DNA of 64,000 nt, taken from assembly GCF_003473485.1 (NCBI RefSeq), contig NC_053045.1, positions 46,852,494 through 46,916,493 on the forward strand, given 5' to 3'. The notes below the pieces were generated by a model that did not search any database, was not told where the DNA came from, and saw only the letters and a list, made by a program, of their open reading frames with translations. Position 1 is the stretch's first letter. Each line of letters opens with the position of its first letter. This document shows positions 35,583 to 45,997 of the stretch, one piece after another. Position numbers and translations under genes: made by a program. This DNA comes from Medicago truncatula (taxonomy: Eukaryota > Streptophyta > Magnoliopsida > Fabales > Fabaceae).

Positions 35583-38300
35583 TTAGAATGAAAATGCCTC
35601 ACGTTTTCCATAGAATACTTCCAACACGATCTTGAGTCACACACAACAACTCTGTTTATCATTGTCTTTGGATAATTTTTTTGGATTAATTAATTACCTC
35701 TACATATAAGTTATTGTTACCTTCTAGGTTGAATCTTTATTTACTTAGACTTTTTAGTTTTGATCGTTTTGTTATCTATTTTATTTTTCTTGTTGAATAC
35801 ATAAAAAATGTGATTAAAAAAAAACTAAATTCACTTAAAGTGCTTATACTATTTTGTCATCTCACAATGCGTTGAAATATTTGTTGATTTAATATATATC
35901 AAGAAAAGTATTTAAATAAACCAAAATAATTGGACTTAAGTGGTTAATGAGTTCTACCAATTATTCAGAAGAATCTGAGTTCAATTTTGGAATAATTTTT
36001 GTCAGACTTTACTTACCTCTAGACCGAACTCTGAATTACGAAAACCCATTTTTTCTGTGAACCGGAAGATTAACACAAATAAAACTATAGACAAAAATTA
36101 ATAATGACTTTTTTACGAAATTAACCATACTAAGTATTTTTTTATTCATAAATGTAAAGTGAAAATATTGAATTAAAAGTGATACATGTAATATTAATTA
36201 AAGGACACGGTTGGAATAAAAAAGTACTTAGTATCACATTAAAAATTTAATGTGACTTTATTCTTCAACAATTGTATTTTTTGCAAACATGACACTGATT
36301 GTAAGAAAGAAGAAGTATTATTTACTATAATTATTGAAAATAAGTTGCTTGGGTGGATTGATGTTGATTTCCTTACATTATGAGTCAGGGATTTGAATTT
36401 TCAGATTTGAAAAATCACATTTTGAGTCTTGAATTCAAACTGACTGTAATCCCACTTACATGTTTTGAACTTAAAGGAGGTGATGCCGTCACATTATCAC
36501 ATATAACTAAAGCCTTTGAAAATTTTATACAAACCATTCGTCAGAGTTTAAGTTCTAAATCCAAATACTGAAAAGGGTCAAATGATACTTCAATAGCTAA
36601 TTCTATGCATGAGTAAGACAAGTCTTATACTATATATAAATAAATTTGTTTTCACCTTTGAATTAATAAGTTTTATTTGGATTAAATATGATATGATATG
36701 TCTTAGTGATCTAATTATAAAAATTAAATTGGTGTATGATGCAAGACTAATTTATTTGTATACATTCGACAAAGTCCTATCCAATTATTAATTTGTTAAA
36801 TAAATGGTCATTATAACTAGTGCCTTGGTTAAAGAAGGAGTATAAAAAATAAAAATAAAAATGAATGTCGTTTAAGGTTTTCGCTCTACATCTGTACATA
36901 TGAGTTCATAATTATTTTTCTCACAATGAAAGGGGCCAAACCCTAAAGAAGACAAACTGCACATAAGTCATCTTCAGAGAAATTAGCGCTTATATAAAAA
37001 TCTGCGGAGTAGAAAGAAACCTTCAAACTTTGACTTAAAAAAAAAACTCTATTAATATCATTTTCACTATAGTTTAGTGATTAATGTCATCTTATGGAGA
37101 TATAATCTTTGATTACGAAACTGAGCAAATCGTCTGTTTTCATCATCGAATCACTGATAAAGTTAAACAAAGGATTATTCCATTGCCGGCAACACTATAG
37201 TAATCTACGTTGTACTTTTGCATTTGCCTTCTATGATCATTTCGTCATCTGAATAATATAAAATATACTCACATTAAGCATGGTTTTGGGTTGTGGATGT
37301 AAGAATTAGAATTTTATTTAAGGTGGTCGTTTGGCTCTCCAACAGAAATTATGAGTTGAACTGTAGATATTCGTACTAATATCATATCATATGATTAATA
37401 AAAGAAAAACATAAACGAGTTAGAAATTTTATAATTAAAAAAATTACATTTTTATAATTAACATAATTTTAAACTATTCAAAACTTATAAATTTTAGTAT
37501 TGTGATTTTCTTCAACAAAAACACCATGTTATGTCATAAAATTGCAAGTGTATGGCAATCTAGAGACCCCAAATTTACAAAAAATATCAAATTTCTTCCC
37601 CTAAATTACCTAACATCAGTCAAAGTACTCTCTTTAGATGATCGACACCACCTCCAATAAGAAGTTAGAATGAAACACATGAACCCTTGTTGACGATCAC
37701 CTGACCTTTCCATCCATCCGTTATATGGAAATGGAACTCTTAATGGAGATGGTGTTGATCCTCTCAAGGAAGCATTTTAAGCAAGCAATTTGAAAGAGCA
37801 ATTTGATATTTAGTAAATTTGAGACCTCAAATAGGGAGATATGTACAATTTCAGAACATAATGGTAGTGTTTGGCCCGACTTAATTTTAACTTCTCTTCT
37901 ACTTTAAGGAAAAAGTTAGGCCAAACACATTTGATAAGAAGCTTTTCATAAAAAAAGTGACTTAATATTAAGACTATTATTTTTCCCATCTTATGTCTTT
38001 CCGAGGCACCCTATTTTTTTTCCAATTTTATCCCTAGTTCGGATTTCATTTTCTGGATTGCATTGTTAGAATTTTGCAGATGTTTCTGGATTTTCAAATC
38101 CGGAATAATGTTTTACCAGAACTTTTGCAATTTTAATCTTCAAAATTCGTAAAATAAAATGCAAATAAAATAAAAAGCAGAAATAAAAAGAGACAAACAT
38201 AAAAACAGCTGATTTTATTAATATATGAACAATACATTACAATAATTTTCAAGTTTTTTAAGCTTATTACATAAGATCCTAAATCTATTTCTACTCTTAA
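35583..38300. other. Intergenic, no gene recognised
   Basis: AT-rich DNA with isolated short frames (for example 36380-36571) that show no domain. From about 38030 the 'atccgga' words of the next locus begin. Confidence 0.4.
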
Positions 38301-38665
38301 CTTATTACATAAACGATACCGATGGCTCTAGCCACCGGTGGAGAGGAAAGAGGGGGGAGGAAAGAAGATGGAGGGGAAGAAGAAACCAATGTTGTCTGAT
38401 AGGACATATCAGTAGCTTTGGTGTTGGTGGGGAGACAGAGGGGGCACAGGGGCCTCTAGGGAACAAGAGACCATGATTGTCAACATGACACCCAGGCAAA
38501 CCAACCTCACACCCAGACTGACCCCTTCCCTATTGACCGACCATATAACCCCTGATGGATTTCCAAAGAGACCTCTTTGTATGAAAGGCCAACGATGGAA
38601 ACACATAGTTGTAGAGAAGAAGATGAGAAAGAAGAAGGTGTGCAAATGTTCGAGGAAATGAACCA

Positions 38666-38673
38666 TATTTATA
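38666..38673 (-). promoter_or_regulatory. Promoter-like module 1 (TATAAATA, minus)
   Basis: TATAAATA on the minus strand. Upstream of it (38680-38810, read on the minus strand) is 'tttggccggtgg...caccac', 'acgttttggacggtgg' and 'aaaaacgtg', homologous to module 4 at 40495-40604 in opposite orientation. Transcription would run left through 38300-38640, where a modest frame exists (M near 38606) with no recognised domain. Confidence 0.45.
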
Positions 38674-39028
38674 GGGGAGGGGGATTAAAAAAACGTGGGG
38701 AAGCCATCAATGCTGGTCAAAAAACGTGTAGAAACACGTTTTTCAACTTGACCACCGTCCAAAACGTTTGAAAAACGTTTTCATTGTGGTGCAAACCACC
38801 GGCCAAAAGTTTCTTGTGTAATCCAGAATATATAATCCGGAATACATATATTCTGGATTTCATATTCCAGAAACATACGATACTGGGGTGAGCAAAGGGA
38901 AACTTGAAACTTTGAGTATGGTGAGGGTTGGTTCGGATTTTAAAATTTGGACTTATTCAGCATTCGATTCATTTGTGTGTCCCACATTTCACCGACAATT
39001 TTTGTGGTCCACAACGCCCACATACCTC

Positions 39029-39036
39029 TATAAATA
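39029..39036 (+). promoter_or_regulatory. Promoter-like module 2 (TATAAATA)
   Basis: The context 'acctctataaataggggtcc' is preceded by 'tttttgtggtccacaacgcc' and 'cccacatttcaccgac'. It lies about 45 bp before the ATG of the 144-codon ORF. Closely similar to module 3 at 39802. Confidence 0.55.
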
Positions 39037-39082
39037 GGGGTCCCTATTTTCATTGCAAGTAAACTACATCAGACAAAAAAAC

Positions 39083-39517
39083 ATGGAATTCCCTGGCTTT
39101 GATCCGAACACCAAGCTAGCGGCAGTCTACTACAACGGTGGAACACCACCCCATCTATCTAGGATTAACGACGATGTAACCCTCTCCGGGCTGAAGGATG
39201 AGCTGGATCAAATCAACCGTCAACTCAACCACAAAGACACGAGGAGGGTGGTCGGAGTTGAATATCGATGTCCATTGTCTGACTCATCCGGATCTCTTCG
39301 CTTCAGCCGGATGAAACTCAAGAACGACGATGACGTGCGAACCATGTTCTCTGTCTTTGGTCAGCACAGTACAATAGGACCGATCGAGTTGGACGCTTCG
39401 TTGGTTAGATCTGCTGAACAAATTCTGAAAAGTTTGCACCGGACTAGGAACTACGAAGAGATCCGGGCTCTGCTGGAGGGACCAGAGGAGGAAGAAGTTA
39501 GTTTAGATGATCCATGA
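39083..39517 (+). CDS. 144-aa protein with PB1-like/MULE-associated N-terminal-type fold, transposon-related
   Basis: ATG at 39083 is the first after a TATAAATA box at 39029 and gives 144 residues (MEFPGFDPNTKLAAVYYNGG... ending LEGPEEEEVSLDDP). The layout 'YYNGG', then 'VTLSGLKDELDQINRQL', then 'VVGVEYRCP' and 'MKLKNDDDVRTMFSVFGQH', resembles the PB1-like N-terminal domain found on plant Mutator-type transposases and their legume derivatives. Here it stands alone, with no catalytic or zinc-finger part. GC content and codon use look more gene-like than the surroundings. The frame is intact and has its own promoter, so it may be expressed, but no function is known to me. It is not a confident homology call. 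Confidence 0.5.
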   Translation: MEFPGFDPNTKLAAVYYNGGTPPHLSRINDDVTLSGLKDELDQINRQLNHKDTRRVVGVEYRCPLSDSSGSLRFSRMKLKNDDDVRTMFSVFGQHSTIGPIELDASLVRSAEQILKSLHRTRNYEEIRALLEGPEEEEVSLDDP

Positions 39518-39801
39518 TAATGTGCTATGTTTTACTTAATTGCGTGTTTTATGTTGTTTTAATTGCATGTTAGTTATGTGTTTTTGAATTAATTTGTTTC
39601 ATTATGTTTTTATTTACGTCAAATATGTTCATTTATTCGATAAAATAACCAAAGATATGATTTTCGGATTACGAAATCCAGATTTTCCTAGGGCGTATGT
39701 GTGTTCCGGAAAACAAAATCCGGAATACCTCAGCATAGGATTCTTTTGTATGGACCACATTGCACCAGGAGTTTATGTGGTCCACAATATCCAAGGACCT
39801 C

Positions 39802-39809
39802 TATAAATA
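39802..39809 (+). promoter_or_regulatory. Promoter-like module 3 (TATAAATA)
   Basis: Context 'gacctctataaatacatcat'. Upstream, TGGACCACAT (39751-39760) and ATGTGGTCCA (39775-39784) form a 10-bp perfect inverted repeat, and 'attccggaa'-type words precede it. It is followed by three hairpins rather than an ORF. Confidence 0.5.
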
Positions 39810-39875
39810 CATCATCTCCGGTTTTCAGGTTCAACACCATCGAAACACACAAACACAACAAAGAATACCATGCAA

Positions 39876-39978
39876 ATTTTTGTCATTAAGCTGAGCATCT
39901 TCCTCACGTTGTCGTAAATAAATGAGTTAGCTCTCTATTTGACGGCGTGATGAAGATCTTCTGCATGCTGTCAAAAAT
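39876..39978. ncRNA. Hairpin A, candidate pre-miRNA (about 103 nt)
   Basis: The arm 39876-39919 (atttttgtcattaagctgag then catcttcctcacgttgtc) pairs with 39935-39978, whose reverse complement reads atttttgacagcatgcagaa then gatcttcatcacgccgtc. A stem of about 42 bp with small internal loops surrounds a loop of about 17 nt. This is the geometry of plant miRNA precursors. Identity to a known miRNA was not established. Confidence 0.5.
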
Positions 39979-40008
39979 ACAAACAAGCACACCAAAGAGA
40001 CCATGCAA

Positions 40009-40106
40009 ATTTTTGTCATTGTGTTAAGGATCTTGCTCATGCTGTTTTAAATATATAGATCTCTATATAACAGCATGATGAAGATCCTCAGCATGCTGTC
40101 AAAAAT
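40009..40106. ncRNA. Hairpin B, candidate pre-miRNA, paralogue of A
   Basis: The arm from 40009 (atttttgtcattgtgttaag then gatcttgctcatgctgtt) pairs with the segment ending at 40106 (aacagcatgatgaagatcct then cagcatgctgtcaaaaat). Direct similarity to hairpin A covers the flanking 'ccatgcaaatttttgtcatt' and the 3' arm 'gatgaagatc', 'gcatgctgtcaaaaata', so A and B arose by tandem duplication. Confidence 0.5.
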
Positions 40107-40155
40107 ATATAGATACTCCTTGATGCCTCCTTGATACATAGATAACTCAAAAATA

Positions 40156-40248
40156 TCAAGAGGTTGTTATGAGTTTGATCTTGCTGCCTGCCAGATGAAT
40201 ATGTCATTTGGCAAGGCAGTAGGATCTAACTCAAAGAAATCCTCTTGA
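40156..40248. ncRNA. Hairpin C, candidate pre-miRNA
   Basis: The arm tcaagagg...gagtttgatcttgctgcctg (40156-40191) pairs with ggcaaggcagtaggatctaa then ctc...cctcttga (40210-40248). About 38 paired positions enclose a loop of about 12 nt. Its sequence is unlike A and B. Confidence 0.45.
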
Positions 40249-40596
40249 AAACACCTTTTCAAAAGATTCATCATTTATGTTATTATGGTTTTTTTAACCG
40301 TTTATTTGTCTTATGTTGCTTCAATTTATGTTATGTACCTTTGTTCTATTTTTTTCTAAGGCATTAAAATCTGGAAACCCTCAGTAACGATCCGGAATAA
40401 AATCCAAACAAAAGGGTCTGATGCAGTTCGGACTTTAAAATCCGGAATAACTTCATGCATTCCGGATTATAAAATCTGGAAATCCTCAGTAACATTTTGG
40501 CCGGTGACATTTCACCAAAGGTTACGTTTTTTGGACGGTTTTGAATGAAAAACACGTTTTCCTTGACTTCTAAATTACCTATAACTTGTTTTAGGC

Positions 40597-40604
40597 TATA
40601 AAAA
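40597..40604 (+). promoter_or_regulatory. Promoter-like module 4 (TATAAAAA)
   Basis: Context 'ttaggctataaaaaggcttg'. The upstream 'ttttggccggtgacatttca' and 'acgttttttggacggttt' match module 1 in opposite orientation. Hairpin D lies about 95 bp downstream. Confidence 0.45.
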
Positions 40605-40697
40605 GGCTTGAATCTTCAATATTTTCCTTCACCCTCCTTTATTACATTTTCTTCAAAAAAAAATAGTTTTTTAGGTAGATTTTAGGAGTGTTAGTGG

Positions 40698-40789
40698 TGT
40701 CATGGTCATTGTTGACCGCTCATACGACCCTTGCAATTGCATTGCAGCTTATGCGGGGGTCGTATAACGGTCAACAGAGACCCTTGACA
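40698..40789. ncRNA. Hairpin D, candidate pre-miRNA
   Basis: tgtcatggtcattgttgacc then gctcatacgaccc (40698-40730) pairs with ggggtcgtataacggtcaac then agagacccttgaca (40755-40789). The stem is about 32 bp with few mismatches and the loop is about 24 nt. The 5' arm piece ttgaccgctcatacgaccc resembles 38533-38551. Confidence 0.5.
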
Positions 40790-41543
40790 TCAAAGAAAGA
40801 CACAAAATATTCATATTGTATTTGTCCGAATTATATATTCCATAAATACTAACAATCTGGTCCGGATATCCGGACCAAGGAGTATTTATGAAATTTTGCA
40901 GGGCGCGCGAGAAGGCAACATGGTGGAAAAAGTAGAAGCCAATAAATTAAACTTTGCCAACCATTTTGCACGCTTATGTTTCGAATCCTGCCGGCCACAT
41001 TTGTTTTTCTTTTTTATTTGTTAATTAAACAAGTAAAGCTTGCTAATTCTTTCGAACAAAAAGAAAGTAAAGCTTGCTAATTGTTACAACTTAGTTTTTT
41101 TACCTTTTAACACGTTGAAATTTTCTAACTTTAATTTGATAATGGAAGACAATATCATTGTAAAAAAAATTCTAACTGAAGACTTGTACTTCATGACAGA
41201 CATCTCAAACGATAAATTTTTTCATTTAAAAATATAACTAGCAAGATGTTTTTTTTATAATAATAAAAAAAATTATACAATTTCAAAAGAAAAAAATAGT
41301 AAAAGTTTTTATTTTATTTATGATAATTTATAATAAAATTTCAATGCTCTTTTAAATATATTTTACCAATCAGATTTTAACTTAAAATACTAATTAAGTT
41401 GAAAAAAAAAACAACAAATACCAAACAACTTTAACTTCAACTTCAACTTCAACTTCAAAGTTTTAATTTTCATCTTTATTCTAAAAGTGACTTTTAGACC
41501 TAAAAAAAAGTAGGGCCAACTTGAAAGTAGGTGAAATTTTATA

Positions 41544-41827
41544 CTTCCTCCGTTTTAAAATGAGTGTCGTTTTAGTCAATTGCACACAGATTAAGAAATG
41601 TAATAAAGTAGTTAAATGTCATAACAATTTTACCAAATTATCCTAATCAAATTGGTTTGTTTTTCATTCAAGAAAAAATAATACTTTGAAAGTAGTGTAA
41701 CATAATATTAATTGAAGAATACAATTCAAAAGAAAAAGTTATTATTGCATTGGAAACCGATGAAATTGACATTCGTTTTAAAACAATTTTTTTGGCTATA
41801 ACGACAATCATTTTGAAACGGATGGAG
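41544..41827. mobile_element. Stowaway MITE (284 bp)
   Basis: The termini cttcctccgttttaaaatga and, inverted, ctccatccgtttcaaaatga match the CTCCCTCCGT consensus of Tc1/mariner-derived Stowaway elements. TA lies at both borders. Confidence 0.85.
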
Positions 41828-41940
41828 TATTTATTAAAAGATTTCTAACTTTTTTTTTGGACTAGGCTAGAGTGTATGTGAGCAGAGGGTTCAATTAAAT
41901 CTCTCGTGGATGTGATCCAATAAAAATACCTTTAAATTTA

Positions 41941-42440
41941 GGGTTAAATATGTTTTTGGTCCCTATAAATATGTCAACTTTTCGTTTTAGTCCCTCTAAA
42001 ATTTTCCTTCAACTTTTAGTCCCTATAAAGTTTTCAATCTTCACTTTTAGTCCCTCTTTTAAAGTAAACTCATATGTAGAATTCATATTATTTAATAAAA
42101 TTTTCCAGAAAAATTCAAAATATTATAAGAATGACTCCAAAAAAAATTAAGAATTTTTTAACAAAACATGAATTTAATATGAATTTTTATATTTTTTATG
42201 GTTAAAAATTCATATTTAATTTGTGTTTTGTTAAAAAAATCTAATTTTTTTTAGGAATTGTTTTTAGAATATTTGACACATTTCTGCACAATTTCATTAA
42301 AAAATACAAAAATTAAATTAAAAATAGGGACCAAAAGTAGTGATTGAAAATTTTATAGGGACTAAAAGTTGAAGGAAAATTTTAGAGGGACTAAAACGAA
42401 AAGTTGACATATTTACAGGGACAAAAAACATATTTAACCC
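41941..42440. mobile_element. Mutator-type MITE (500 bp) with 9-bp target duplication
   Basis: TIRs of about 110 bp begin GGGTTAAATATGTTTTTGGT and end inverted at ...ACATATTTAACCC. TTAAATTTA is duplicated on both sides (41932-41940 and 42441-42449), the 9-bp size typical of Mutator-like elements. It has the well-known legume 'ggtccctataaa' repeats inside the arms. Non-coding. Confidence 0.9.
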
Positions 42441-42449
42441 TTAAATTTA

Positions 42450-44545
42450 ATATGTGATCTAGATTTGTTAAATATTTACACATTTCCACACGATCTTCTC
42501 CACCAACCAGTTGAAACCCAAAAACTTTTTCTATTCATCATCTTCAACCTTTAGAACTCATGACTGGTGCTGCAAAAACGCAGCAAGTGCAAACATTTTT
42601 TGTTGAGAAAAATCCAAACTTTTCAGAACCATAATCATTCTGTTTGTGCCCTTGCTTTTATGATGCCATCACCATTCACCGCAACAGTTGTGTCATAATT
42701 ATGACTCACCGTGGTTAAATGGGTTATTGGTTCTACTGTGGCAGTTGTGGATCGACATCGCACACCACCATTCATGTTCCAAATGCCCACTGCACGAGGG
42801 ACCACGGCTATGCCGGTTCCGGTGCTGCAATGATTCAGCACCGTCGCCTTGGGCCAACCTTTCCCTTCAGACCCCAATCACGTGCTCAACCCTCGTCATC
42901 TTTGCTCTTGCATGATCCTGCTTGCTTAGAATTTGCATCTATGTATGTTGGACGTTGAAGATGATGAACAAAATTAAGTTTCTGGTTTGAACCTTTTTTT
43001 TTTTTTTTTGGTTTGAACTATTGTGTAGGAATTTGTAAATACTATTTTTGTTTGCTAATAACTCTAAACCATAAATTAAATTTAACAGTATTTTTATTTT
43101 CTTGACTTCATTGGCACCATTGTTGATATATTTTTGGTGTAGAAATATGAAAGTTGGGAATACAACAACAAAAATGTTATACTTATCAAGCATCATGTGT
43201 AAAAATCAGACATCTGATAAGAACATGATCGTTTATACAGTCAGGTTCACCATGTATAGAAAATCAAAACTAATTCAGACCAAGGTAACAAATGATGCAA
43301 GTTAGAAAATCAAAACTAATTCAGGTTGTGTGAGGAACTGAGTATGTTGAAACCTTTAAAAGTTATATTTTATTGCAGGTCCCAATAAAATTATATTTTG
43401 ATCTTCTCTATACTATATATTCAACAAAAATTAAACATACCTCTGGCAGATTCTTCAAGATTACATTGATAAAGGAACAAAACGCTGAGAAAGCTAAAAC
43501 CATGCGAACTATAAACTAGTGATATCAAATTCCACATTCGAGAACATGGATTAGTACAGAAGTTATATATCCATGCTAACATTATGGAGTCCCTTAATAT
43601 ATCTAAAAACAGTAGTTAATAGAAATCCAAATACATAATGAAGATGGTTGAACGATCTTTGTGTTTTTAATCAAAAATTGAACAGTGGTCATGAATTGAA
43701 CAGTCCCAGTACACAATGAAAATAGCACAAGAACTCTCAACTAGCCAAGACCCACCTACAATAGAAAGGTAACAAAGCAATAAGTCAAACAGTCAATACA
43801 CAAATCACATAGATGCTGAGACAGAGATGTTGTGCAGTTTTAATGAGGTTCACGACAGAGCAGAAACACCCGTCATTAATAAACCAGAGTATGGTAAGAA
43901 GGATACTCTTTCAAAAAACGGAAATGTGAAAGATTTTACCATTTTCCCCTATATTCTCAATCCTCCAAAGCCCTAATTTCAAAAAAGTGATTTTCATTGT
44001 TGAGGTGTAACAACCGACAACCCAGTCAAATGTGCTGGCTGTATTTAGGAATTGGGAAAGACTGCTATTTCCAGAAAAATATATCCATTTAAGCTACAGA
44101 TTACATGATACGCACTGTCAATGAGTACTAATGTTAAGTGAAAGGGATACTGAATGTTGTAAAGAACAATGTCTTAACATTCTTCTGCTAAGCAGTTCTA
44201 AAGTTTAATCGACAATAAAATGATGGAATAGATATTTAACTAGTTCAAGTAAAAGGCTTAGCACAGTATGTCAAGCTATATAGATTTTGGGAGCAATATG
44301 TCTTGGAAATTGCAACCGCCATTAACTTATTTATTCCACTACTTACAGTGCAATATTTTTCTTTCTTAAATCACATGGCCACATTAAAAATTTACAATAT
44401 GAACAAGTAGAGATTCTCATATATAAAGGTGATGGTACATGAGTAAAGAAAACTAAGGCATGAAATATGCAATGGCAAGATAAAAAGTAAAAATGTGGCG
44501 GAAAATAGGAGATAATTAACATACCATTAGCACTCACTATTGGAA
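42450..44545. other. Intergenic and 3' flank of the DUF2423-like gene
   Basis: 42540-42960 has more balanced composition and overlapping short frames on both strands but no recognisable domain; it may be a gene relic. 43460-43560 resembles the FKBP13 3' flank at 49314-49410. The part from about 44300 is likely 3' UTR. Confidence 0.4.
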
Positions 44546-45879
44546 TCATATGTGACGCTTTCTACTTGGCTTTGAATTACCATTGCGGCGGTTGCCTTTA
44601 GCCATCTTAAACTTCTTTTTCAATTTCTTCCCTATTCTACCAACAGGCTTCAAGGAAGTCTTAGTCTGATTTCCATCAGACATCTCCACATCTTGAAAAT
44701 TCAAAAACAAATAAACACATGCTATTATATTTTCTTTCCAAGCAACCAAATGCCAATTTGTAATTAAAATAATATAAAATTGGGATTTTTCTTCAGCAAG
44801 ACAGTTTTATCATAAAACACGCTGTCTTCATTGGTGTTGTCAATCATGGACAGAAAAAACTGATTTTCTGTCCGCACTGAATTTTTAACAGGAAAAACAA
44901 AGGTGTTTTCCCCAGAAAAAACAAAATCATTGCCAAAAAAACTCCAACTATGAAATTAAAGAAAAAAACTTGAAAACATAGAAAATAAAAGTACTCATAA
45001 TAATTATAACAATAGCTTCAAAAGGCTTAGAAGAAAACAGAAATGGGTTTTTAGGGCTCATATCAAGTGTAAATTTTGAAAGATCTGTCACAGTGGGAAA
45101 AAACCCAATTCAATTTGAAGGGACTAAAAGAGAAAGAGAAAAAGAAGGAAGACGAAGATAGAATCTGAGATACCAAACCAAAGCCCTTTGATGAAAAGGT
45201 GTTGGCGGTACCTACAAGTTCCAAGCTTCTTGTTTGTGTTGTTTGTTTTGGAAGGGTGAAAAAAGTAATAATATATCTATCTATGGAATTGGGTATTCCC
45301 ACTCGAGTCCCCTCTCTTTCTAATCACTGCCCTACTATTTCGGCTAGGCAAAACCACTAAAACACTAAAAGTGGAGAACAAAGGAAAAAACAAAAACTCG
45401 CTAATATTGCATCACTCATTTTCTATTTAAAATATTGGACCTGTTTGGATTGGCTTATTTTTGAGCTTTTTATTCATAAAATTGTCAAGGTAGTTTATGA
45501 ACAAAAAGCTTACATATTTATTTGTATAAGCTATTTTTCATAAACTAAAAAAATAAGCCAATCGAAATGGGTCCATTGTAAATGTTGTTGATTTCTTGCA
45601 ACTCTACTATGATATAATTGCAGAATGCAGAATCAATTTCAGTTTGTTAAAATTCCGGTAAACTAAAGAGATAATACCCATGGGGTTGTTGTTGATAGAT
45701 GAAGTGGAAACTTCCATAGTAGTAGTTGATGGGACGGAAACCTGAAGTTTAGGAGCAGCAAGGGCAGCTTCTTGAGCAGCAAGCTTAGCAGCTTCTTTCT
45801 TGTCATAGTAAGGTTCAACAATCTCTCTTCTAATAGCCCTAAGCCTCTTCTCCCTCTTCGATCTCATTGACTTCGCCAT
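44546..45879 (-). CDS. Small basic protein, DUF2423/LLPH-like (ribosome-biogenesis type), 2 coding exons
   Basis: Exons (minus strand) are 45879-45678 and 44691-44546, phase-1 junction CCATGG|GTATTA...TTCAAG|AT, giving 115 residues. The N-terminus MAKSMRSKREKRLRAIRREI followed by EPYYDKKEAAKLAAQEAALA is the DUF2423 signature, and the tail is Lys/Arg-rich (GRIGKKLKKKFKMAKGNRRN...SRKRHI), a likely nucleolar signal. Family knowledge: fungal and animal relatives (YBL028C, LLPH) are small nucleolar proteins linked to pre-60S ribosome assembly. Its role in plants is inferred from that. A non-coding leader intron (45992-45905) is visible, and the leader carries an AAACCCTAA telo-box at 45998-46006 (minus), typical of plant translation-machinery genes. 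The first coding intron is 986 bp. Confidence 0.85.
45437..45574. mobile_element. 138-bp Tourist-like MITE, 3' of nothing coding (intron/flank)
   Basis: Ends ggacctgtttggattggctt and, inverted, ggacccatttcgattggctt. ATT flanks both sides (45434-45436, 45575-45577). The interior is a near-palindrome with 'aagcttac...tataagct'. It lies in the intron of the DUF2423-like gene. Confidence 0.65.
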
Positions 45880-45997
45880 TTTTTACTCTTTCAATTTCTA
45901 CTTCCTGCTTCAATTTCAACAAACAAATCTTTAATATGAATTTGTATAAGATAAAGATGAATAAAATAGAAGAAAGGGGTTGTTAGATTTACCTGGT

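Noticed and set aside
36380-36571. 63-codon plus-strand frame
   Set aside because: AT-rich, no domain, no promoter or splice context.
38409-38666. 85-codon minus-strand frame as a protein gene
   Set aside because: Its first ATG overlaps the TATA box, so it could not be translated from that promoter; the shorter version from about 38606 has no recognised domain. Kept only as part of the promoter-module observation.
40009-40106. Hairpin B as a miR172 gene
   Set aside because: The 5' arm 'ggatcttgctcatgctg' resembles miR172 (aatcttgatgatgctg), but it differs at about five of 21 positions and lies on the wrong arm for MIR172, so the likeness is probably chance.
45063-45302. Minus-strand frame in the DUF2423-like gene intron as an extra exon
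   Set aside because: It would break the well-matched phase of the two coding exons and encodes low-complexity Ser/Phe sequence. It could be an alternative leader exon but nothing supports it.
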